Assembly (NCBI RefSeq): GCF_002259585.1
Contig: NZ_MWWS01000004.1
Span: 668,253 to 732,252 of the forward strand
Reading direction: 5' to 3'
Origin: Bombiscardovia coagulans
Lineage (GTDB): Bacteria; Actinomycetota; Actinomycetes; Actinomycetales; Bifidobacteriaceae
Length of the DNA stretch: 64,000 nucleotides
The stretch's first letter is position 1. Each line of letters begins with the position of its first letter. The notes beneath the pieces were generated by a model. The model was not told the origin of the DNA. It made no database searches and saw nothing but the letters and a program-made list of their open reading frames with translations. Shown piece after piece: positions 56,484 through 64,000 of this stretch. The position numbers and the translations under genes were made by a program.

Positions 56484-57170
56484 TTACTGCTCTTCGGGTG
56501 CAGCAACAACTACCCGAGCGGCTCGAATAACTCGATCACCGATCTTGTATCCTGCTTCAACTACGGTATCTACAGTTTCCTTCTCAGCTTGAGAATCTGG
56601 CTTATGCAGGATAGCTTCGTGCTTGGTGGGGTCAAAATCCTCACCCTTTTCACCGAATTTCTCAACGCCAAACTTTTCAAAGGTCTTGTCAATTTTCGCC
56701 GCAACCGCAGCAAATGAATCGTCCAGACCACCGTGTTCACGAATACGATCAATGTCGTCAAGAGCCGGCAAAAGAGCAGTAAGTACATCGATAATTCCGT
56801 GCTGGCGGAAAGTCTCCTGCTCTTTAGCTGTCCGGTTGCGATAGTTTACAAACTGAGCCCGTTCCCTCTGGAGAGCATCTAAGTAGTCGGCGGCCTCTTT
56901 CTTTGCCTTACCTAGAGGCGTCAAACTCTCGTCCCCTTGATCCGGTATTTGTTCACCTTTGCCACTGTCAGTATTGGCAGACTCTTGGGAACCATTAGAA
57001 GGCTTTTCTGAAGCAGTAGCGCTTTCCTGTTCTTTGGCCTGCTGGGAATCAGTAACAGTAGCTTCATCGTCTTCATTACGATCGACATTTCCGGCGGACG
57101 CCGGGTCACTTTTGAGTGACTCGGCGTCCGGCATGCCATTCAGATAATCATCCTTATCGAATGCTGGCAT
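56484..57170 (-). CDS. grpE: GrpE nucleotide exchange factor
   Basis: Releases ADP from DnaK. 228 residues: an acidic, Ser/Glu-rich N-terminal half (about 1-85), a long coiled coil (KKEAADYLDALQRERAQF onward) and the beta domain with the family signature HEAILHKPDSQAEKETVDTVVEAGY in its C-terminal part. ATG 57170 is one base after the dnaK stop; in-frame codons further upstream would overlap dnaK and are not needed. Second gene of the chaperone operon. Confidence 0.96.
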   Translation of the reverse strand: MPAFDKDDYLNGMPDAESLKSDPASAGNVDRNEDDEATVTDSQQAKEQESATASEKPSNGSQESANTDSGKGEQIPDQGDESLTPLGKAKKEAADYLDALQRERAQFVNYRNRTAKEQETFRQHGIIDVLTALLPALDDIDRIREHGGLDDSFAAVAAKIDKTFEKFGVEKFGEKGEDFDPTKHEAILHKPDSQAEKETVDTVVEAGYKIGDRVIRAARVVVAAPEEQ

Positions 57171-57171
57171 G

Positions 57172-59049
57172 TCACTCGCCATCCTTCTTCTTATCGTCAT
57201 CATCTACGACTTCAGCATCAACTACATCATCATCAGCCGTTGAGCCGGTGCCAGTAGCGCTTTCGCCTGTAGCGCCAGCAGCATCACCTGCAGCCTGCTG
57301 TGCGTATAGCGCTTGACCAATTTGCTGAGCAGAAGTCATCAGCTCAGACTGCGCGGACTTAATCTTCTCCATATCATCACCCTTGAGGGCTTCCTTCAAG
57401 GCCTCTACCTTGTCGGTCACCTCTTTGGCAATGTCCTCAGAAATCTTGTCCTTGTTGTCTGCAACAAGTTTCTCAGTCTGGTATGCCGCTGCCTCTGCGC
57501 CATTACGGGTATCAGTATCCTCACGGCGCTGCTTATCTTCAGCTTCGTGGGCCTGAGCTTCCTTAACCATCTTGTCGATCTCTTCCTGAGGAAGAGCCGA
57601 ACCACCCGTAATGGTCATAGACTGTTCTTTGCCAGTCCCCTTGTCCTTCGCAGAAACGTGCACAATGCCATTAGCATCAATGTCGAAGGTGACCTCAATC
57701 TGAGGAACACCACGAGGAGCAGGTGCAATACCAGTGAGCTCGAATGTACCTAGTGGCTTATTGTCACGGGCAAACTCACGTTCACCTTGGTAGACCTGAA
57801 TGAGCACTGAGGGCTGATTATCTTCAGCTGTGGAGAATACCTCGGAACGCTTGGTTGGGATGGCTGTATTGCGGTCAATCAGCTTAGTCATAATGCCACC
57901 CTTGGTTTCAATACCTAGCGACAGTGGGGTCACATCAATCAGCAGCACATCCTTACGATCACCCTTAATGACGCCGGACTGCACAGCAGCACCGACAGCC
58001 ACAACCTCATCTGGGTTAACGGATTGGCTAGCTTCCTTACCCCCCGTAAGTTCTTTGACCAAATCCTTAACAGCAGGCATACGGGTAGAACCACCAACGA
58101 GCACCACATGATCAATGTCTTGTACGGAGATGTTGGCATCCGCAAGCACATTGTTGAAAGGCGTGCGGCAACGGCCCAGCAAGTCAGAAGTCATATCTTC
58201 AAAACGAGCACGGGTTAAGGTTTCATCCAAATGTACTGGAGTACCGTCAGGGGTCATGGCTAGGTACTGCATAGAGATGCTGGTCGAAGTGGAAGAAGAA
58301 AGCTCCTTCTTAGCCTGTTCAGCGGCTTCCTTGAGACGCTGAAGAGCAATCTTATCCTTAGACAGGTCTACACCGTACTTATTCTTCACTTCACCAACGA
58401 GCCAGTCAATTATCTTCTGATCCCAGTCGTCGCCACCAAGCCTGTTGTCACCATTTGTGGCCTGTACCTGAATAGTTGAGAAGCCATCGTCGTCCTTGCC
58501 AATCTCCAACAAGGAAACATCAAAAGTACCTCCGCCCAAGTCGAAGACCAAAATGCGTTCATCTTCTTGGCCTTTTTCTAGACCATAAGCCAAAGCAGCA
58601 GCTGTAGGCTCATTGATGATACGCAAAACATTCAGCCCAGCAATCTTTCCAGCATCTTTCGTTGCCTGACGCTGAGCATCATTGAAGTATGCAGGGCAGG
58701 TAATGACCGCATCAGTGACAGGCTCACCAAGATACGCCTCAGCATCTCTCTTGAGCTTCATCAAAATCTGAGCTGAAATCTCCTGTGGTGTCCACTTCTT
58801 CCCGTCAATTTCTACTGTCCAGTCAGTTCCCATGTGGCGCTTAACTGAGCTGATGGTACGGTCTACGTTGGTCACCGCCTGACGCTTGGCCACTTCTCCG
58901 ACCAGTACCTCTCCTGACTTACTGAACGCCACCACCGAAGGTGTAGTACGAGCACCTTCAGCGTTAACAATGACGGTGGGTTGACCGCCTTCGAGTGTGG
59001 CAATGCACGAGTTTGTAGTTCCTAAATCAATACCTACTGCACGAGCCAT
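57172..59049 (-). CDS. dnaK: Hsp70 chaperone DnaK
   Basis: ATP-driven folding chaperone. 625 residues: nucleotide-binding domain beginning [14 protein letters not shown], phosphate loops [14 protein letters not shown] and [12 protein letters not shown], the linker [11 protein letters not shown], a substrate-binding domain, and an acidic Asp/Glu-rich tail ending [10 protein letters not shown]. The short insertion missing from Gram-positive and actinobacterial DnaK relative to proteobacteria is also missing here, as far as I can judge. ATG 59049 follows AGGAGG at seven bases. First gene of dnaK-grpE-dnaJ-hspR, with a HAIR operator and a separate perfect palindrome upstream. Confidence 0.98.
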   Translation of the reverse strand: MARAVGIDLGTTNSCIATLEGGQPTVIVNAEGARTTPSVVAFSKSGEVLVGEVAKRQAVTNVDRTISSVKRHMGTDWTVEIDGKKWTPQEISAQILMKLKRDAEAYLGEPVTDAVITCPAYFNDAQRQATKDAGKIAGLNVLRIINEPTAAALAYGLEKGQEDERILVFDLGGGTFDVSLLEIGKDDDGFSTIQVQATNGDNRLGGDDWDQKIIDWLVGEVKNKYGVDLSKDKIALQRLKEAAEQAKKELSSSTSTSISMQYLAMTPDGTPVHLDETLTRARFEDMTSDLLGRCRTPFNNVLADANISVQDIDHVVLVGGSTRMPAVKDLVKELTGGKEASQSVNPDEVVAVGAAVQSGVIKGDRKDVLLIDVTPLSLGIETKGGIMTKLIDRNTAIPTKRSEVFSTAEDNQPSVLIQVYQGEREFARDNKPLGTFELTGIAPAPRGVPQIEVTFDIDANGIVHVSAKDKGTGKEQSMTITGGSALPQEEIDKMVKEAQAHEAEDKQRREDTDTRNGAEAAAYQTEKLVADNKDKISEDIAKEVTDKVEALKEALKGDDMEKIKSAQSELMTSAQQIGQALYAQQAAGDAAGATGESATGTGSTADDDVVDAEVVDDDDKKKDGE

Positions 59050-59074
59050 GTTGTTGCCTCCTGGCTATGTATAT

Positions 59075-59093
59075 GTCACGTTTCAAACGTGAC
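59075..59093. promoter_or_regulatory. Perfect 19-base palindrome in the dnaK leader
   Basis: GTCACGTTT-C-AAACGTGAC, 26 bases before the dnaK ATG and just upstream of its ribosome binding site. As DNA it is a symmetric operator; as RNA it folds into a seven-pair stem with a five-base loop. It matches neither HAIR nor CIRCE. Confidence 0.6.
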
Positions 59094-59182
59094 CTTTCAT
59101 TTCTTACGTTTATCGCTCACATCATTCGGTAGCTCATTGCCCTTCCTCCTACCAGGAGAAGTGTTTATCAACTACCTCTAAA

Positions 59183-59203
59183 CTTGAGCCTACATCACTC
59201 AAC
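59183..59203. promoter_or_regulatory. HAIR operator of the dnaK operon
   Basis: CTTGAGC-N7-ACTCAAC matches the HspR-associated inverted repeat (CTTGAGT-N7-ACTCAAG) at 12 of 14 positions. It lies 134 bases before the dnaK start. TTGACA repeats about 50 bases further upstream on the minus strand could be the -35. The rest of 59050-59436 contains no gene. Confidence 0.85.
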
Positions 59204-59436
59204 TTCCAAGAGCAAGTTAGTATTCCCGAATTTGAAAAGAATTTTTGTCAATGTCAAATGTATCGAACTGACGCCCCCAGTCAGCCTACTAACAAGTTTC
59301 ATCACACCTGTCTGTAGGCCTAGTACAAGTAACAAAATCCGCAATGACTATCCAAGCCCGTCGTTCATGAATGCAGCAACACTTTCCGCCATGTGTTGTA
59401 GACAGCCGGTATCGATACAATCCCAGCAATCAGGAT

Positions 59437-60150
59437 TCAGCAATTCCACCGTTTGAGGACATTGCTACCTTGGTAGCGAGAAAGTACTGCATAGTGAGCT
59501 GTATCCAAGCGGAACAGTTGAGCGTCAGCAGGATCTAATCCCAACCATTGGGTAGTCACAATACGAAGAATGTGAGCATGTGCTACTAGTAACACCCGGT
59601 GCCCGGACTCAACCATCGGCTGTACGTCATGCACTACCGTCAAAGCTCGCTGCGCAGCCTGCTTCAAACTCTCACCGTCACTGTTTCGCACAAACACACT
59701 TCCGCCAGATGGAAGAGGAGCTTGCCGGTCACCACCTAACCGCTCATCAATTGCTTGAGGCCCATCTCGCCAGAGCATCCAGTCCCAGCCTAACTCTGCG
59801 TCTATTTCACTGGATTTGCGCCCTTCTGCACGACCGTAATCCCATTCAGCCAATGCGTCCAGTGTCTGCACACCACTAAAACCCGCAAGTTGGGCCGTCT
59901 CTTGCGCCCTTTGCAGGGGGCTCACCAACATACAACCATCATCGAATCCTTCTGGGAAATCGTGAGCTAAGCGCTGACCAACCTTCCGAGCCTGCTGACG
60001 CCCTTCATCTACCAGTGGTAAATCTGTTCTGCCGGTGTACTGTCCGGACTTACTCCACTCAGTCTCACCATGCCGCAACAAGACTAAGCATCCCCGCTCT
60101 TCAGCTTCTTTGCTGGTTAATTTTGCAGAATAATTCATAGTTTGTACCAT
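59437..60150 (-). CDS. Histidine phosphatase family protein (phosphoglycerate mutase-like)
   Basis: 237 residues. The catalytic RHGETEW motif is at about residue 21, followed by GRTDLPLVDEGRQQA; later VSPLQRAQETA, the EWDYGRAEG segment with the catalytic acid, and LVAHAHILRIV with the second histidine. These are the features of the branch that includes broad acid phosphatases and GpmB-like proteins; it is not the glycolytic GpmA type, so the substrate is unknown. ATG 60150 with GGGGAG upstream is chosen; the frame continues 54 codons further without a good start. Upstream of dnaK, separated by 387 bases. Confidence 0.9.
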   Translation of the reverse strand: MVQTMNYSAKLTSKEAEERGCLVLLRHGETEWSKSGQYTGRTDLPLVDEGRQQARKVGQRLAHDFPEGFDDGCMLVSPLQRAQETAQLAGFSGVQTLDALAEWDYGRAEGRKSSEIDAELGWDWMLWRDGPQAIDERLGGDRQAPLPSGGSVFVRNSDGESLKQAAQRALTVVHDVQPMVESGHRVLLVAHAHILRIVTTQWLGLDPADAQLFRLDTAHYAVLSRYQGSNVLKRWNC

Positions 60151-60213
60151 ACCATTCTCCCCTGTCGAGATAACCCATATCCCACGCGAAGGCACTTGTG
60201 CCATAATAGGAAT

Positions 60214-60591
60214 ATGAGCCAAGCCGATGGACACCAGTCGAGCGCCACTGCCGACAAGGTAGTAGCACAGCTTCAAGCAATAGATGAAAGAGTCAACGCC
60301 ATGCGTATACAAGTGAGCAAGGATCCTGATTCACTAGGCGATAAGCTACTCAAATTTGCCATTCCCAGCTTGACCGGCTTACTGGTAGGAAAACTCTTTA
60401 AGATGGTATGGGATCGTACCATCGCCAAGACCTCCACTGGCAATATAGACAATGACAACAATGATCAAGAAGAAGGCTTTATCGCGAGCGCCATATTCGC
60501 AGGTTTATCAGCAGCCCTCACTGCGGTAGTCTCTCAGCTCTCAGATAAAGGTTCACAGGCGCTCGTAGACCGCAGGCACGCCCGTAAATAG
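60214..60591 (+). CDS. DUF4235 membrane protein
   Basis: 125 residues. An N-terminal polar part with a short helix (KVVAQLQAIDERVNAM), then a hydrophobic segment (FAIPSLTGLLVGKLFKMVWD, about residues 48-67) and a second one (SAIFAGLSAALTAVVSQL, about 91-108), ending in a basic tail. The pattern fits DUF4235, a small membrane protein family common in actinobacteria with no known function. ATG 60214 has AGGA directly upstream; the in-frame codons from 60142 overlap the divergent phosphatase start and are disregarded. Confidence 0.8.
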   Translation: MSQADGHQSSATADKVVAQLQAIDERVNAMRIQVSKDPDSLGDKLLKFAIPSLTGLLVGKLFKMVWDRTIAKTSTGNIDNDNNDQEEGFIASAIFAGLSAALTAVVSQLSDKGSQALVDRRHARK

Positions 60592-60668
60592 TTTGGCGCA
60601 GTTATTTACTGATACATTCATCTACTGGTAAGATCTATCACATTTCAGATGAAACTCTGAAAAAGTGC

Positions 60669-60698
60669 TTGCAAAATAATGTCACCTATTTGCATAAT
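60669..60698 (+). promoter_or_regulatory. Promoter directly before the nitroreductase ATG
   Basis: TTGCAA (60669-60674), 18 bases, CATAAT (60693-60698), then six bases to ATG 60705. No Shine-Dalgarno sequence; a leaderless transcript is likely. Confidence 0.5.
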
Positions 60699-60704
60699 CA
60701 GTGT

Positions 60705-61544
60705 ATGAGCGTTTCTAGCATGAACAAATACACCAGACCAGATTATTCAACTTCATCATCGCAGGCCCCAAACGAAACAATTCGAACACTGTTGGAACGA
60801 CGAACTATCCGTGCCTTTGACAGCGACCCCATTGATTCGCAAACAATAGAGATGCTAGAACTCTCAGCCCAGCATGCTGCTACCAGTAGATACTTTAACG
60901 AATGGTCCGCTATTCGCGTTACTGACCCTAATCTCATTGAGACTATCGCACAAGATGCGCATCAACTATATATCACAAAAGCTCCCTTACTGTATATTTT
61001 CTTAGCTGACCAGCGCCGCAATGCAGACTTGGTAGCCGCCGAAGATCCTTCTATGACCGAATCTGACGACAGTTTTATACTTAACTCCGGATACTCCTTC
61101 CTGCAAGCACAAAATGATGCAGTGCTCGCACTCCACGCCATGGAAACGGCAGCTAATTCACTAGGTTTGGGATGTGTTATTTTGGGGTCGGTTATCAACG
61201 ACCCAGACCTACTAATAGACATATTGGACCTTCCAACATTAGTGTATCCAGTCCTCGGCTTAGCCATTGGCAAGCCAGCACAAAACCCTGATCCCAAGCC
61301 CCGCATGCCCCATCGTGCACAGATATTTGAAAACAGCTACCAACGTCCCACTCAACAGGATATCGGTGAGGCTCTAGGAGAATTCGACCAAACCGTATAC
61401 CAGTATTATCGTGATATCCGGCACAAGGATGCACCCCGAAAAACCTTTAGCCGCATTATGAGGGATAAAGCCTTTAACCCAAAGGAAAACCATTCTCCCA
61501 TGGCTCCCTCCATACATAGGCAAGGGTTTGACTTAGAGAAATGA
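60705..61544 (+). CDS. Nitroreductase-family oxidoreductase
   Basis: FMN-dependent NAD(P)H oxidoreductase, about 279 residues, NfsA-like branch: RTLLERRTIRAFDSDPID near the N-terminus (FMN phosphate-binding Arg residues), SAQHAATSRYFNEWSAIRV, and ALHAMETAANSLGLGCVILGSV in the middle, with the C-terminal arm PHRAQIFENSYQRP that is typical of the family. The natural substrate is unknown; quinones, nitro compounds or flavins are usual. An in-frame TTG at 60669 is really the -35 hexamer; ATG 60705 is chosen. Facing the small zinc-ribbon gene, with 20 bases between their ends. Confidence 0.9.
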   Translation: MSVSSMNKYTRPDYSTSSSQAPNETIRTLLERRTIRAFDSDPIDSQTIEMLELSAQHAATSRYFNEWSAIRVTDPNLIETIAQDAHQLYITKAPLLYIFLADQRRNADLVAAEDPSMTESDDSFILNSGYSFLQAQNDAVLALHAMETAANSLGLGCVILGSVINDPDLLIDILDLPTLVYPVLGLAIGKPAQNPDPKPRMPHRAQIFENSYQRPTQQDIGEALGEFDQTVYQYYRDIRHKDAPRKTFSRIMRDKAFNPKENHSPMAPSIHRQGFDLEK

Positions 61545-61564
61545 CGATGCTAACCGTATGGGTT

Positions 61565-61813
61565 CTAACGGCGCCGAGGCTTGTACCCACGCTTACGTGA
61601 ACGTTGCCTCTGCTGCCTATTTGCTGGGGACGGCAGGTAAGAGCCTGGCTCATGGCTGGTAAGATGCCAGCAGCCACAATACTGGCAACGGTAGGTCCAC
61701 AGCTGTGTACCGCGGTCAATGTAACTTTGCTCCGCCGCACGTTGTGCCGTCACCTTGTCGTGATACATAATCTTTGAAGTTGACGCACAACGTTTTGGCA
61801 CAAAGTAATGCAT
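61565..61813 (-). CDS. Small CxxC zinc-ribbon-like protein
   Basis: 82 residues. KIMYHDKVTAQRAAEQSYIDRG, split across a helix, is followed by YRCQYCGCWHLTS, a Cys-X2-Cys-X2-His set able to hold a metal or act as a half zinc ribbon, and then a strongly basic tail (about 20 Arg/Lys in the last 25 residues is not reached, but it is Arg/Lys-rich). Similar short proteins occur across bifidobacteria without known function. Nucleic-acid binding is an inference from charge. GGA lies nine bases before ATG 61813. Convergent with the nitroreductase gene. Confidence 0.65.
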   Translation of the reverse strand: MHYFVPKRCASTSKIMYHDKVTAQRAAEQSYIDRGTQLWTYRCQYCGCWHLTSHEPGSYLPSPANRQQRQRSRKRGYKPRRR

Positions 61814-61889
61814 GATTAATTCCGGTGGCTCCTCGCTCTACTATCGATACTACCTATAATATGTCAGATAGCTCGGAACCGGACGGGTG

Positions 61890-62825
61890 TTAGGGAAGTT
61901 TGTTCCCTGCGGCCGTATACAACTCATACCACTCTTGGGCGCTGAGTTCCAGATCTGCACCTGCAGCCATCTGCCTGATACGTTCAGGATTCATAGAACC
62001 CAGCAAAACTTGAAAGCCTGCTGGATGGCGAAGAATCCATGCAACAGCTATCGCGCTTGTGCTTACCCCATACTTACTGGCCAGATCATCCAATTTCGCA
62101 TTTAGTTCGGGGAACTGAGGATTGTCCAGGAAAACTCCTTCGAAAAAGCCGTATTGGAATGGGCTCCAAGCTTGAATACTCATGTGCTTTAACCGTGAAT
62201 ACGAAATCAGACCACCGTCACGGTCCAAGCTCGAGTCATCCCCCATGTTGACGTGAAACTCTTGCTGGAGCATACTCGTATGTCCCAGTCCAAACTGAAG
62301 CTGGTTCACTTCCAGCTTTTGCTCAACAGCCGATTGCAGCATCTCTATTTGCATGGGATTGACATTGCTTACCCCGAAATGTCTGACTTTGCCTGATGAC
62401 TCCATCTCATGAAACGTCTGTGCTAGTTCTTCCAGATTAACGAGGGTATCTGGCCTATGCAGCAAAAGAAAATCTATATAATCGCTCTGGAGGTTGTCTA
62501 ATTCTTGGTCGACTGCTTCTGTGAGATGGTGTTGAGAAAAATCATAGCGAGCTATAGCATCATTGTGATCGCGCACAATTCCTACCTTGGTCTGCACGAA
62601 CACTGAACGTCGATCTACACCTGTATCTTTAAGGGCCTGCCCTAGTTTGCGGCTACTCTCTCCTGCATGGTAGCAGTCGGCAGTATCAAAGAAATTGATG
62701 TGTGTTTCTATAGCTGTCTCAACTATGTGTCCAGCTTCAGTACGAGACTTACTGTCCATCCTCATAACACCTAGGGCCACTGTAGAGGCTTGAACATTTG
62801 ATTCACCCAGTTGGACATACTTCAT
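61890..62825 (-). CDS. Aldo/keto reductase
   Basis: NADPH-dependent carbonyl reductase, 311 residues, TIM barrel. Signatures: INFFDTADCYHAGESS (catalytic Asp and Tyr), VQTKVGIV, DYIDFLLLHRPD (catalytic His region), VRHFGVSNV, and the cofactor end VLLGSMNPERIRQ. The pattern fits the YdhF/oxidoreductase group of the AKR superfamily; the substrate is unknown. AAAGGAG precedes ATG 62825 at good spacing. A promoter is seen at 62884-62911; the short A/C-rich leader between them is notable. Confidence 0.92.
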   Translation of the reverse strand: MKYVQLGESNVQASTVALGVMRMDSKSRTEAGHIVETAIETHINFFDTADCYHAGESSRKLGQALKDTGVDRRSVFVQTKVGIVRDHNDAIARYDFSQHHLTEAVDQELDNLQSDYIDFLLLHRPDTLVNLEELAQTFHEMESSGKVRHFGVSNVNPMQIEMLQSAVEQKLEVNQLQFGLGHTSMLQQEFHVNMGDDSSLDRDGGLISYSRLKHMSIQAWSPFQYGFFEGVFLDNPQFPELNAKLDDLASKYGVSTSAIAVAWILRHPAGFQVLLGSMNPERIRQMAAGADLELSAQEWYELYTAAGNKLP

Positions 62826-62883
62826 AACCGCTCCTTTGCCTGTTATTGTGTTGTTGGTTGGTGTTTGTTGGGTGAGAAGGACT

Positions 62884-62911
62884 GGTATACAGTTAAAACC
62901 CTTATAACCAA
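62884..62911 (-). promoter_or_regulatory. Promoter of the aldo/keto reductase gene
   Basis: Minus strand TTGGTT (62906-62911), 16 bases, TATACC (62884-62889). The start site would be about 50 bases before the ATG. Confidence 0.5.
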
Positions 62912-63039
62912 ACTTTCACCAGCTGATAAAACTACCCATTACTACCAGAATACGCTCCACCCACTTACCTGGTGGGATACTATCGTAAGCCCGTCTCCGC
63001 CAAGCCCACACGAAGAAAACACTGAACACCCGCCCCCTC

Positions 63040-63310
63040 GAAACCCAAAGCGACCACCACACACAAGAGCACCATCATCACACAAGCACCACCTCACACC
63101 AGCACCACCTCACACACTCAGGCACACTCACAAACTCACATACACACCCAGCATCCAAGACCAAACCAACAACCCAAGACCACTAATACCACCCCAGCAA
63201 CTCAAGATCGGCACTACCAAACCAACACACTCTCACACAGCCACACTCACACACTCTCACACAACCACTCTCACACACCACTCTCAAGCCAGCACACGCC
63301 ATCACATACA
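63040..63310. repeat. CA/CTC-rich low-complexity tract beside the rRNA operon
   Basis: The plus strand is made largely of CA, CAC and CTCACAC units. In 63061-63300 I count 109 C (45%) and 17 G (7%). The units are irregular, so it is not a clean tandem repeat. It lies between the aldo/keto reductase promoter and the rRNA terminator. Any plus-strand RNA would be C-rich, G-poor and unstructured. A plus-strand open frame through it is not a real gene. Confidence 0.85.
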
Positions 63311-63312
63311 GT

Positions 63313-63342
63313 AAAACCCTGGGAAACAAACGCTTCCCAGGG
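63313..63342 (-). terminator. rRNA operon terminator
   Basis: CCCTGGGAA (63317-63325) and TTCCCAGGG (63334-63342) form a nine-pair stem with an eight-base loop; on the minus strand it is followed by TTTTA. It begins about 20 bases beyond the 5S 3' end. Confidence 0.85.
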
Positions 63343-63360
63343 TCCTACCCATAACGTGTA

Positions 63361-63478
63361 ATGCGGCGGTGTGCTACTCTCCCACACCCTACCGAGTGCA
63401 GTACCATTGCCGTGCTGGGCCTTAGCTTCCGGGTTCGGAATGGAACCGGGCGTATCCCCCAGGCTATGACCACCGCAA
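63361..63478 (-). rRNA. rrf: 5S ribosomal RNA
   Basis: Minus strand: starts near TGCGGTGGTCATAGCC, contains CGGTTCCATTCCGAACCCGGAAG and TGGTACTGCACTCGGTAGGGTGTGGGAGAGTAG pieces in the usual order, and ends CACACCGCCGCA. TGCGGTG pairs with CGCCGCA as helix I. Ends are estimated to within a few bases. A spacer of about 185 bases separates it from 23S. Confidence 0.95.
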
Positions 63479-63664
63479 ATCTTAACTTATCCCACCACCT
63501 CCACAACAGAAGTGAGGTTCCGGGTGACAATCGGGGAACCGGCTAGTAGACGCGTTTCATATAATCCATTCATTACTAGACTGCTTGCAGAACGACCCTG
63601 ACCATCACGCATGCTTCACGCCTGATCACGTTCATCACTCTCATCAACCAACCCCTATCAAAGG

Positions 63665-64000
<336 letters not shown>

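Noticed and set aside
62811..63314. Plus-strand open frame of 167 codons over the C-rich tract
   Set aside because: Its second half is low-complexity Thr/His/Pro from the CA-rich tract, it overlaps the start of the aldo/keto reductase gene, and it has no recognisable domain or ribosome binding site.
63361..63546. Open frames on both strands across the 5S gene
   Set aside because: The sequence is plainly 5S rRNA.

Overview
The window comes from a Gram-positive actinobacterium, most likely a member of the Bifidobacteriaceae. The grounds are a type I fatty acid synthase in one operon with acyl-CoA carboxylase subunits and a biotin ligase, the dnaK-grpE-dnaJ-hspR order under a HAIR operator, the actinobacterial metG / rsmI / protein mannosyltransferase neighbourhood, and the style of the sugar loci. 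Base composition is moderate, not the high GC of many actinobacteria. The lower mevalonate pathway, a pyruvate oxidase and a P19-type iron uptake operon suggest a less common lineage, such as the insect-associated bifidobacteria and scardovias. That placement is inference.

Layout, left to right. 1-11504 (minus) is the lipid operon birA-accC-accD-fas, with fas cut by the left edge, divergent from a PucR-type regulator resembling FasR (11624-13060, plus). 13255-20740 is a disaccharide locus: a LacI regulator facing an operon of ABC binding protein, two permeases and a fused beta-phosphoglucomutase/GH65 phosphorylase, with LacI-type operator sites on a recognisable promoter. 21156-28564 holds metG, a small AbiEi-like gene coupled to a leucine-rich-variant gene, rsmI, a protein mannosyltransferase and a GH1 beta-glucosidase. 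29079-36005 is one giant gene for a wall-anchored protein of 2308 residues with 28 RCC1 repeats in four groups of seven. Then come tRNA-Ala(CGC), a DedA membrane protein and a pyruvate oxidase. 39512-46845 is a six-gene iron uptake operon (FTR1, P19, DUF2318, two FtsX permeases, ATPase). A DEAD-box helicase with a long leader follows, then mvaK1-mvaD-mvaK2-fni (49506-54140), the DnaK chaperone operon (54803-59049), small housekeeping and redox genes, and finally the 3' end of an rRNA operon (5S and partial 23S, minus strand).

How the genes work together. The lipid operon makes malonyl-CoA and carries out de novo fatty acid synthesis, with BirA biotinylating the carboxylase. The sugar operon imports an alpha-glucoside and splits it by phosphorolysis; the fused mutase would convert beta-glucose-1-phosphate to glucose-6-phosphate. 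The four mva/fni genes turn mevalonate into IPP/DMAPP, but the enzymes that make mevalonate are not here. Pyruvate oxidase would make acetyl-phosphate and H2O2 right beside an iron import system.

Most notable: the giant surface protein, where each seven-bladed RCC1 propeller appears to be inserted inside an IPT/TIG-like domain, four times over; a C-rich, G-poor tract placed so that it could stop antisense transcription entering the rRNA operon; and several genes whose -10 hexamer sits six or seven bases before the ATG with no Shine-Dalgarno sequence, suggesting leaderless mRNAs.
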